From a virus, in the IMG/VR virus record IMGVR_UViG_3300048553_000029, positions 1 to 40,785 of that record: DNA of 40,785 nt; one strand, given 5' to 3'. Each line of letters begins with the position of its first letter. Within the stretch, counting starts at the first letter, position 1. Positions 1 through 5,079 of the stretch are shown in pieces. The notes under the pieces were generated by a model. It saw nothing but the letters and a program-made list of their open reading frames with translations, was not told the DNA's origin and did not search any database. The position numbers and the translations under genes were made by a program.

Positions 1-276
1 AACCTTGACGGAATCCATCTCAGCGCCAGCGTGCCAAGCTTTTATGATTTGCTCTGAATCCTGGCAGTTGCGTTCCCACTTGTTATTGGGGCTGAGCGCT
101 GCAATAACGCCGATGGCCTGGCCCAGATTCAGTGGCTCGTAAGCATGGATCAGCTTGACGGCCAGCTCATGAGCTCGTTTGTACCAGCGCGTACCCTCGA
201 ACAGGTCGGATACGCTGGCGAGCTGTAGCATCCCTTTGATGTGGCGGGCATTTGCCCGAGGTTTGGTGCGGGGCAT
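1..276 (-). CDS. Early-region hypothetical protein, cut at the left window edge
   Basis: An open frame starts at the ATG at 276 and runs off the left edge after 92 codons. The sequence is not low-complexity. It has a basic start, a segment with WYKRAHELAV, and the motif VIAALSPNNKWERN followed by an acidic/amide stretch. I recall a similar 'I-A-A-L-S-P-x-x-x-W-E-R-N' signature in uncharacterised proteins of many phages, but I cannot assign a function. It is the fifth gene after the early promoter, 30 bases below the stop of the preceding gene. A purine-rich AAGGA lies unusually close (2 nt) to the ATG. The C-terminus lies outside the window. Confidence 0.75.
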   Translation of the reverse strand, partial: MPRTKPRANARHIKGMLQLASVSDLFEGTRWYKRAHELAVKLIHAYEPLNLGQAIGVIAALSPNNKWERNCQDSEQIIKAWHAGAEMDSVKV

Positions 277-306
277 TGTCCTTTAGTTTGGTTTTGGTTG
301 GTGGAA

Positions 307-489
307 TTAGTAGCGGTAGGCACGGGTAACCGGGCTTGACCAAGTATCGCGCTGGTGTTGCGTGATCAGGCCATCCTCGTTGAGAGTGTCACAAAAGTTG
401 AGCCAACTCTCGTGCTGAGCTATGTAGTCACCCCTATACATCTGGCCGATGCACTCGCGCCATTCGGCTATGGCTTGTGAACGTGTCAC
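307..489 (-). CDS. Small hypothetical early protein (60 aa), GTG start
   Basis: A 60-aa protein with a mixed, soluble-looking composition and several Trp, Gln and His residues. Its first codon is GTG, and the upstream stop overlaps it (GTGA), the coupling style used through the early block. The only internal ATG, at codon 17, would leave a much shorter protein. No domain is recognised. By position it belongs to the host-takeover gene set that follows the early promoter in T7-like phages, which is inference only. Confidence 0.6.
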   Translation of the reverse strand: MTRSQAIAEWRECIGQMYRGDYIAQHESWLNFCDTLNEDGLITQHQRDTWSSPVTRAYRY

Positions 490-677
490 GCAAAGACCTC
501 CATATGTGGGTAGAGTTTGCCATCCTCAATGAATGAGATGGTGATAATGTCACCGCCGACCATTGCTGACCAATCGGTGGCAGCTTCGACGGCTTCATCA
601 AGAGTCTCAAACCTCTCATCGTCTTGGTAATCGTCATAGGACATTACCCAGAGGCGACGGAATCGAATGTAGGTCAT
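486..677 (-). CDS. Small acidic hypothetical early protein (63 aa)
   Basis: The frame starts at the ATG at 677, two bases after the stop of the 42-aa gene upstream, and ends in a GTGA overlap with the next gene. An alternative ATG at 644 gives a 52-aa form starting MSYDDYQDD. The protein alternates an acidic N-terminal half with a beta-like hydrophobic stretch (GGDIITISFIEDGKLYPHM). No known family is recognised. A longer in-frame extension upstream reads through the 42-aa gene and is judged spurious because of the tight packing. Confidence 0.65.
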   Translation of the reverse strand: MTYIRFRRLWVMSYDDYQDDERFETLDEAVEAATDWSAMVGGDIITISFIEDGKLYPHMEVFA

Positions 678-679
678 GG

Positions 680-808
680 TCAATACCCCAAGAGATAGGC
701 GAGGATGATGGCTGCGCTGCCCATGCAAACTAACAGCAGGCTGAGCGGCAAGTGTGTTGTGCTTGCAGCGGCCACGAGTGCGGCGACTGCGATGATGGTG
801 AACAGCAT
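680..808 (-). CDS. Tiny membrane protein with two predicted transmembrane segments (42 aa)
   Basis: Reading the minus strand from 808 gives a 42-codon frame starting MLFTIIAVAALVAAAS and ending AIILAYLLGY. Two hydrophobic segments (about residues 2-16 and 22-40) are split by a short polar turn (STTHLP). The ATG shares one base with the stop of the upstream gene (TGATG) and the stop lies two bases before the next ATG, so it fills the gap exactly. No charged residue is present except one His. A role at the host inner membrane is plausible but unproven. Confidence 0.6.
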   Translation of the reverse strand: MLFTIIAVAALVAAASTTHLPLSLLLVCMGSAAIILAYLLGY

Positions 809-1134
809 CAGCCGATCCTCCGCTTTGGCACAGCATCGACGATGGTGGCTTGGATAGTGTCGAAGTCACAGTGCCAGTCGTAATAGATAGGCTTGACAGC
901 CTGCCCATCGACCTTGCGGACCACATAGATAGCCTGCCTGCGCTCCAGTCTTGACACAACGGACTTGGTGGCCCAGCTGTTGTGACTCTTAAGCGTGGCG
1001 TTGTTGATCTCGAACAGGCGAGAGCCTGGATTGTTTTTGATGTAAGAGAGAACAGCGCGGTCCTCAAGTTTGGCAGCCAGTCGGCAAGCCATAGAGATGA
1101 TGGGGTAGCGGAGACCCCGTAACCTTGCGACCAT
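808..1134 (-). CDS. Winged-helix-like protein, first gene after the early promoter
   Basis: A 108-aa frame from the ATG at 1134; an internal ATG at 1092 would give 94 aa starting MACRLAAKLEDRAVL. Neither start has a convincing ribosome site. The body looks like a winged helix-turn-helix: an initial helix (LEDRAVLSYIKNN), a second around FEINNATLKSH, a recognition-type helix (SWATKSVVSRLERRQA), then a beta wing (IYVVRKVDGQAVKPIYYD). A hairpin (GGGGT/ACCCC, 1102-1118) lies between the two starts. It is the first gene below the sigma-70-like promoter at 1185-1212, so it may bind DNA and act on early transcription; that is inference. Confidence 0.7.
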   Translation of the reverse strand: MVARLRGLRYPIISMACRLAAKLEDRAVLSYIKNNPGSRLFEINNATLKSHNSWATKSVVSRLERRQAIYVVRKVDGQAVKPIYYDWHCDFDTIQATIVDAVPKRRIG

Positions 1135-1184
1135 GAGATGAAAGCGGTGGTGCGGTTGTTGCCAGGGGTTGCTGGCTTGACCCT

Positions 1185-1212
1185 ATCTTACCAGATCTGG
1201 GTCAGGTGTCAA
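1185..1212 (-). promoter_or_regulatory. Sigma-70-type early promoter with a palindrome in its spacer
   Basis: On the minus strand TTGACA (1212-1207, a perfect -35) is followed after 16 bases by TAAGAT (1190-1185, -10-like). The ten bases next to the -10 box are the perfect palindrome CCAGATCTGG (1191-1200), a possible operator. TGACCC and GGGTCA form a second inverted repeat around the -10 box. All early genes lie downstream in the right orientation, matching the host-polymerase promoters at the left end of T7-like genomes. Confidence 0.75.
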
Positions 1213-1432
1213 GCGATTGGTCTGAGGCCGTTCGCTCTAGCGATGAGTGGGTTGCCTGCCTTCGCGGCGGCTCCTCTCGATCGGTGACCCTATTGTTGCC
1301 GATGATCGGCCGATTTGGGTGCTGCCTTGTGCCACCTGTTCGAGTGGCCACAGATGCAGAGCATATATATAAGAGAGGGGCCAAGCTGGTGGGGCCGGCC
1401 GGATCGCGCCATGGCTGGCATAGGGGGGGGGG

Positions 1433-1452
1433 CCTCGCGATTTGAACCGAGG
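1433..1452 (-). other. tRNA T-arm-like element
   Basis: The minus strand reads CCTCG, then GGTTCAAATC, then CGAGG after one further base: a five-pair stem around a TΨC-loop-like sequence. No matching anticodon arm, D arm or acceptor stem could be found around it, so this is not a tRNA gene. It could be chance, a tRNA relic or half of an attachment site. Confidence 0.25.
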
Positions 1453-1534
1453 GGGGCCATGGGGGTGCTGTCGCCCGCTGCTGTCAGCGTATGGACTTTA
1501 TAAATTTGTGCCAAAATTTACGCCCTTTGAGAGG

Positions 1535-1582
1535 CCCTCTAGGGAATCGTAGGTGTCTATGCACCTGCGAGGAGCTAGAGGG
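1535..1582. repeat. Nested inverted repeat (cruciform/hairpin)
   Basis: CCCTCTAG at 1535-1542 pairs perfectly with CTAGAGGG at 1575-1582. Inside it, AGGTG (1551-1555) pairs with CACCT (1562-1566), and flanking bases extend that inner stem to about eight pairs with one wobble. It lies about 25 bases below the last late gene. No T run follows on the minus strand, so it is not a standard terminator. Confidence 0.6.
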
Positions 1583-1606
1583 GTCTTGTAGGGGCTGCTA
1601 GGGGCC

Positions 1607-1807
1607 TTAGAGATCGAATTGATCTTCTAGAACGATGCGCTGTAGGTAGTCAATCAAATCCATAAGCATCATTTGCTCATCTGGATCACCTCCAGCCCAA
1701 TGCTCTTTGTGGGTTTTGACAGAGATCAACAGCTGACGAACAGCAGTAATGGGCAAGTTAAGCTGGTATAAGTAGTTTTTCTCACTCATTTTGCTGTCAA
1801 CTCTCAT
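1607..1807 (-). CDS. Small hypothetical protein at the end of the late region (66 aa)
   Basis: The frame starts at ATG 1807 (alternative ATG 1789, MSEKNYLYQLNL, 60 aa) and lies nine bases after the stop of the 56-aa gene. The sequence is helical-looking, with a possible amphipathic helix (VRQLLISVKTHKEHW) and an acidic, Met- and Leu-rich C-terminal half. No family is recognised. It is the last gene before the non-coding genome-end stretch. Confidence 0.6.
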   Translation of the reverse strand: MRVDSKMSEKNYLYQLNLPITAVRQLLISVKTHKEHWAGGDPDEQMMLMDLIDYLQRIVLEDQFDL

Positions 1808-1815
1808 AGAAGAAC

Positions 1816-1986
1816 TCAGAAGATGTCAGATTCAGTGATCTTTGCGTCACTGTTAGGGAAAGGAGGCATGATGGGACGTTGATTAATGTGGGCACATGCC
1901 AGTTCATAGAAGGGTGAGTCAGTCTTTCCTGCCTCTAGGAGGACTTGCTTAAGCCTGACCCAACGTTGGTAAGTGGAGTTGTCCAT
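1816..1986 (-). CDS. Small hypothetical protein overlapping the end of thyX (56 aa)
   Basis: Starting at the ATG at 1986, inside the last codons of thyX and in another frame, 56 codons run to a TGA at 1816-1818. The product begins MDNSTYQRWVRLKQVLLEAG and ends in an acidic tail (SDAKITESDIF). Beyond the thyX stop the frame has normal protein composition, including the motif FYELACAHINQRPIMPPFP. It fills the only gap between thyX and the next gene. The overlap with thyX is 52 bases. Function unknown. Confidence 0.6.
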   Translation of the reverse strand: MDNSTYQRWVRLKQVLLEAGKTDSPFYELACAHINQRPIMPPFPNSDAKITESDIF

Positions 1987-2612
1987 TCCAAAGCACGCGA
2001 AATGATAGGAAATTGGTCAATAAATATAGCCCTAGCCTCTTCTGCAATGGTTTTATGCTCTATCTGTGTGCCATTATCGGTACGCAGATTGATATAATGA
2101 ATCCAAGAACGAACAGTGCCGTTCATATACAGGCGTGTTGGGCAACTAAGTGGTAATACGTTACGGGCACACTCTTTGGCTACACCTTGAGAAAGTAACT
2201 CATGATAAAGATCCTCAGACTCAGCATAGAGATGCGCTATACGGCGATAGAACATCTGTGTATGGTCTTTGTCTAGGTCATTATGACTAGCCTGACGGTT
2301 CTTGTCGTCTTGTCTACGCAGTTGAGGCAGTCTAAGGTTGCCTAGTTCTAGTGTAGAAGCGTAGCGTTGGCTAAACTCTTGAAAGGTAAAGCTACGGTGT
2401 CGTAGGATTTGAGGAGATATTGCCCTAGTTGTATTAACCTCTAACACCATATTAGCCATCTCGAAGATAGACCAGTGTTGATTTCTAATACAATAAGACA
2501 ACAGCCGATCCACGGTCTCGTGGTTCTGTTGATTAGCAGGATTACTTACTCTTGCACAATAAGCAATAGTCTCTTCTGCCTTTGGTGTAACGGAGATGAG
2601 TGAAACAGACAT
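1935..2612 (-). CDS. thyX: FAD-dependent thymidylate synthase ThyX
   Basis: ThyX methylates dUMP to dTMP using methylene-tetrahydrofolate and reduced FAD, supplying thymidine for phage DNA. The 225-aa protein, from ATG 2612, carries the signature RHRSFTFQEFSQRY at residues 71-84, a match to the ThyX motif RHRxxSxxExSxRY with Thr in place of the first Ser. The C-terminal half has the family's second conserved region (ECARNVLP, then NGTVRSWIHYINLR). Length fits the family (about 220-250). A TTG six codons upstream is possible but less likely. With the reductase genes at 31-33 kb it gives the phage its own route to dTTP. It stands apart from that cluster, after the terminase. Confidence 0.95.
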   Translation of the reverse strand: MSVSLISVTPKAEETIAYCARVSNPANQQNHETVDRLLSYCIRNQHWSIFEMANMVLEVNTTRAISPQILRHRSFTFQEFSQRYASTLELGNLRLPQLRRQDDKNRQASHNDLDKDHTQMFYRRIAHLYAESEDLYHELLSQGVAKECARNVLPLSCPTRLYMNGTVRSWIHYINLRTDNGTQIEHKTIAEEARAIFIDQFPIISRALEWTTPLTNVGSGLSKSS

Positions 2613-2632
2613 AAAAGAAGAAATAGACAATA

Positions 2633-2655
2633 CTATATATACTAGTATATACTAG
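2633..2655. repeat. AT-rich palindrome in the thyX leader
   Basis: TATATACTAGTATATA (2636-2651) is a perfect 16-base palindrome, and CTAGTATATA-type units repeat beside it. It lies 24 bases upstream of the thyX ATG. It could be an operator or part of a promoter on either strand. On the plus strand TAGACA (2624-2629) and TATACT (2648-2653), 18 bases apart, resemble a sigma-70 promoter. Confidence 0.45.
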
Positions 2656-2734
2656 CTCCGCATCAACCCCCCTTCGGTGGGTTTCTTTGGTCTTCACTTT
2701 CAGTCGCTGTCGCTCCTTCAAGTTCAGAACCCTA

Positions 2735-2750
2735 CCCCCTATAGTCCCCC
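2735..2750 (-). promoter_or_regulatory. Possible phage-polymerase promoter core (CTATAGGG)
   Basis: The minus strand reads GGGGGACTATAGGGGG. The CTATAGGG core equals positions -5 to +3 of T7 promoters, but the upstream recognition bases do not match T7. The position just after the large terminase gene resembles that of T7 phiOR. The specificity of this phage's RNA polymerase is unknown. Confidence 0.25.
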
Positions 2751-2880
2751 TTCCCTTGTGTCAGACCCCCCAAACCATACCGCCAAGGGGCGTATCTGTG
2801 GTGCGTCAGGGGTCCAATGTGAAACATTAGGGGACGGGAGGACGGAGTATCTATCCTCCCGCTTGTCGTGACGTGGGAGT

Positions 2881-2941
2881 CACCTACCGCTGTTCCACAC
2901 CAGAAGGCACCACACTTCTGGTATTAGGTGGCACCTTTTTT
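2881..2941 (+). terminator. Plus-strand rho-independent terminator facing the end of terL
   Basis: CACCTA (2881-2886) pairs with TAGGTG (2925-2930) around an inner stem CCAGAAG/CTTCTGG (2900-2921). AGGT-GGC-ACCT then leads into six T residues (2936-2941). The T run exists only on the plus strand, although no plus-strand gene is seen. Confidence 0.5.
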
Positions 2942-2942
2942 C

Positions 2943-4682
2943 TTAACGATCAGAAACCCAGTTGTAGACACCAGTTTCAGACACATCTGTGTCTTCAAAG
3001 GTTTTGCCTGCTACAAGCATGTCAGTAGCCATCTGTGGGTCGTTCATGAAGGCGGTCAGCATTTTGTTCCAGGTCTGACGCTTTTGCTCAATCTGAGCCT
3101 GTTTAGCGGAGACAGCAAGGACATCCTGGAAGTATTTAACACCAAGACAAAGGCAGTCAGCACGGTCATCGTGACGGACAGCACCACGTTCACGGCACAT
3201 CCTAGTGAGCTGGTACATCAGCATTCTAGGCAGTCGTTCCTCTGGTGCATCATCAGGATTAGATTTATAATCCCAGGTAACCAAACGCTGGTCAATGACA
3301 ATACGGTGCTGGTTAAGCACGGGTTCTAGTGTGTCAATAATCCTGTCTTCCTTACGGGTAGTAGCACGCATTTCTTCAAATGACATGCCCACCTTCATTT
3401 CTTGCGCGTGTTTCTTCATCAGTTCCATGATGGCGCCGTCACCAAAGTTGCTTTCTATGAGGCACATTTTGGCGTTAAAGCGCTTGCCACGCCGCAGTAT
3501 TTCTCTTAGCGTAACATCCGAGTAACCATCTTGCGTAGCAAAGATGTCACGAACAAAAATATAACCATTTAGTTGACTAAGGATAATGGCGACTGTCTCG
3601 TCTTTACCTCGACCCGACGGGTCAACAGCGATAATCGTCTCGCCGTACGGTACATACTCGCCCGTCGATTTTGGTCTATGCCATCTGTCACCAGGCAAAG
3701 CAACAGCAGGAAGATCAAGAACAGTCTCCTTGTCGGCACCCCATACAATGTCACTGGGGCCTTTTTCCAAATCAAGGGGAAGCACCGAGAAGTCACTGAG
3801 CTTAAGAGGGAACTTAAGGGCATCACTCAAGCTGGTGTCCAGCATGAATTGTAATTGAAAATTTGAACGCGACATACTCTGTTCGCGTTCCATCAAATTT
3901 ATTTCTGAGAAGCGTGTGTCGGTGGGTAACCACTTAACAGCCTCTAACCCTTTTGTTTCTATGTCATGATCTAGCTGTGGAGCAAGAACACCCTCGTAAC
4001 CGACCATATCTTTGGGGTAACGAGCAGGCCACACAAAGGGTTTGTAATTACGTTCTCGTAAGGTACGATAGATCGTAAACGTAGTTTGAGGGGTTCCTAG
4101 GAAAATAATTCGACTGCTATCCTTTGGTGTCAGAACCGATTCACCTTCGGTAACTAACTGTAAAAGCTTTTCTCTTTGGAAGTCAGAGCTAGAGTTAGCA
4201 GGAACTTCCACGTCATCAAATACTAGAACGTCAGCCCTAGAACCAGTCAGCTGACCCGTAATGCCGACTGACTTTACGGAAGGAGCCTGAGCCGGTCTAC
4301 AACCTGCAACATCGAACGATATACGAGACCAACGCTGGTCATCATCCACAGGACGGAGATGAGCAAGCCAATCAAACTCCAGGATACATTTTTGGCAGAA
4401 GATAGTGAAGTCGTCAGCTCTCTGCTTAGACGCAGATACAACAAGGATTTTTTTATCACGGTCATTCCATAGCGTCCATAGAACGAACGCTGCGGAGATC
4501 CAGCTTTTACCAAGTCCACGGAAGGCTTGGATTTGCAAACGCTTTGGTCCATTTTGTAAGTGATCAGCAATGGCAAGCTGTGCGCGGGTAGGACAAGGCA
4601 GGTCGAGCGATTTCCATACCGCAGTTAGGAACAAAGGAAAACTAGCCCCTAAACGGGCCTCTGGGGTCTGATTGTTAGGCAT
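2943..4682 (-). CDS. terL: Terminase large subunit, T7 gp19-like
   Basis: The DNA packaging motor ATPase and nuclease. The 579-aa protein starts MPNNQTPEARLG at ATG 4682; T7 gp19 is of similar length. Visible motifs: Walker A-like FRGLGKSW near residue 55, Walker B RADVLVFDDVEVP, coupling motif IIFLGTPQTT, and nuclease acidic residues in IIAVDPSGRGKDETVA, LIESNFGDGAIMELM and DDRADCLCLGVKYF. A terminator precedes it and the structured stretch 2613-2942 follows. TerS lies 2.4 kb upstream, separated by lysis-associated and basic-protein genes, a wider gap than in T7. Confidence 0.95.
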   Translation of the reverse strand: MPNNQTPEARLGASFPLFLTAVWKSLDLPCPTRAQLAIADHLQNGPKRLQIQAFRGLGKSWISAAFVLWTLWNDRDKKILVVSASKQRADDFTIFCQKCILEFDWLAHLRPVDDDQRWSRISFDVAGCRPAQAPSVKSVGITGQLTGSRADVLVFDDVEVPANSSSDFQREKLLQLVTEGESVLTPKDSSRIIFLGTPQTTFTIYRTLRERNYKPFVWPARYPKDMVGYEGVLAPQLDHDIETKGLEAVKWLPTDTRFSEINLMEREQSMSRSNFQLQFMLDTSLSDALKFPLKLSDFSVLPLDLEKGPSDIVWGADKETVLDLPAVALPGDRWHRPKSTGEYVPYGETIIAVDPSGRGKDETVAIILSQLNGYIFVRDIFATQDGYSDVTLREILRRGKRFNAKMCLIESNFGDGAIMELMKKHAQEMKVGMSFEEMRATTRKEDRIIDTLEPVLNQHRIVIDQRLVTWDYKSNPDDAPEERLPRMLMYQLTRMCRERGAVRHDDRADCLCLGVKYFQDVLAVSAKQAQIEQKRQTWNKMLTAFMNDPQMATDMLVAGKTFEDTDVSETGVYNWVSDR

Positions 4683-4701
4683 TGGATACAGAGTACCTAT
4701 T

Positions 4702-4731
4702 AAATAAAAAGGGGGCCTTGTAGGACCCCCT
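4702..4731 (-). terminator. Rho-independent terminator upstream of terL
   Basis: On the minus strand AGGGGG-T-CC pairs with GGCCCCCT around a TACAA loop (eight pairs and one bulged base), followed by TTTTTATTT. It sits between the basic-protein island and terL, so it may reduce terminase expression relative to upstream late genes. Confidence 0.8.
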
Positions 4732-4739
4732 AGACGCCT

Positions 4740-4994
4740 CTAAGAGCATTTCCAACGACGCAGAGCCAGTGCTTTGCGTGTTGGCTTACCGCTTGGTTTT
4801 TTCATTGGTCCCTTGACGCCCTTCATGCGAGCGCAGAATGAGTTCTTACGGGAACCACCACCAGGCTGTGGCGCTTTAAGATTAGAGCCAGTTGCTCGGT
4901 TGTAACGAGCACGCCCTTTTGCGGTAAGGCCACCCTTACGGCTTTTTTCTCCACGTTTTAGAGAAAGGCTGGGTGTCTTACGGCGTTTTTTCAT
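4740..4994 (-). CDS. Basic cyanophage protein, DUF6321-like (84 aa)
   Basis: By hand count 28 of 84 residues are Lys or Arg and only one is acidic. The layout (a basic start, GGLTAKGRARYNRATGSNLK, a Gly/Pro linker, SFCARMKGVKGPMKKP, then KPTRKALALRRWKC) matches a family I recall from marine cyanophages as DUF6321. The start overlaps the stop of the 28-aa Cys/Lys peptide (ATGA), suggesting coupled translation. Function is unknown; nucleic-acid binding is the simple inference from charge. Confidence 0.8.
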   Translation of the reverse strand: MKKRRKTPSLSLKRGEKSRKGGLTAKGRARYNRATGSNLKAPQPGGGSRKNSFCARMKGVKGPMKKPSGKPTRKALALRRWKCS

Positions 4995-5077
4995 TTCTTG
5001 TAGCCCTTACCTTTTTTCTTGCACCGACCGGCTTTTTTGCAAGACATAGGGGAAGTGCAAGACTTACAAAGTTTCAT
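4991..5077 (-). CDS. Cys/Lys-rich micropeptide (28 aa)
   Basis: From ATG 5077 the minus strand encodes MKLCKSCTSPMSCKKAGRC followed by a Lys-rich tail, with the stop overlapping the next start (ATGA). It has four Cys (4, 7, 13, 19; spacing 2, 5, 5), 11 Lys/Arg and no acidic residue. The ATG lies two bases after the stop of the 270-aa protein, so it exactly fills the gap. The Cys pattern could bind zinc, and similar 'CxxC...C..AGxC' peptides are familiar from cyanophages; this is recollection, not a search result. Confidence 0.6.
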   Translation of the reverse strand: MKLCKSCTSPMSCKKAGRCKKKGKGYKK

Positions 5078-5079
5078 AA

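Larger units (their letters stand above)
1135..1606. other. Gene-free GC-rich stretch, probable genome-end region
   Basis: No credible gene is seen in these 472 bases; open frames here have abnormal composition. It holds the early promoter (1185-1212), a ten-base G run near 1422-1432, a tRNA T-arm-like element (1433-1452), several GC palindromes (for example GGCCGGCC near 1394) and a large inverted repeat (1535-1582). Its base usage is unlike the rest of the window. In T7-like phages the sequence between the terminase end and the early promoter holds the terminal repeats, so this is the likely site of the genome ends (inference). Confidence 0.55.
2613..2942. other. Gene-free structured stretch between terL and thyX, candidate RNA
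   Basis: No credible gene on either strand. It carries a row of hairpins: AACCC/GGGTT (2665-2683); GACCCC/GGGGTC (2764-2814) enclosing ACC/GGT and ATAC-GCC/GGC-GTAT; AATGT/ACATT (2816-2828); CGGGAGGA/TCCTCCCG (2835-2861); GTGAC/GTCAC (2868-2883); CCAGAAG/CTTCTGG inside CACCTA/TAGGTG (2881-2930). A run of six T (2936-2941) ends it on the plus strand. This could be a plus-strand non-coding RNA or a minus-strand leader with processing sites. Confidence 0.45.

Noticed and set aside
1364-1373. TATATATAAG as a promoter -10 box
   Set aside because: No -35-like hexamer at a suitable distance on either strand.
1380-1500. Complete tRNA gene
   Set aside because: Only a T-arm-like hairpin is present; no anticodon arm, D arm or pairing acceptor stem was found.
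1202-1514. Open frames of 60-79 aa on both strands in the GC-rich patch
   Set aside because: Composition is abnormal (Arg/Pro/Ser-rich, homopolymer-driven), the frames overlap each other on both strands, and one crosses the early promoter.
2677-3329. Plus-strand frames of 64 and 133 aa
   Set aside because: One lies in the hairpin-rich stretch with low-complexity composition; the other lies opposite terL and is its antisense shadow.
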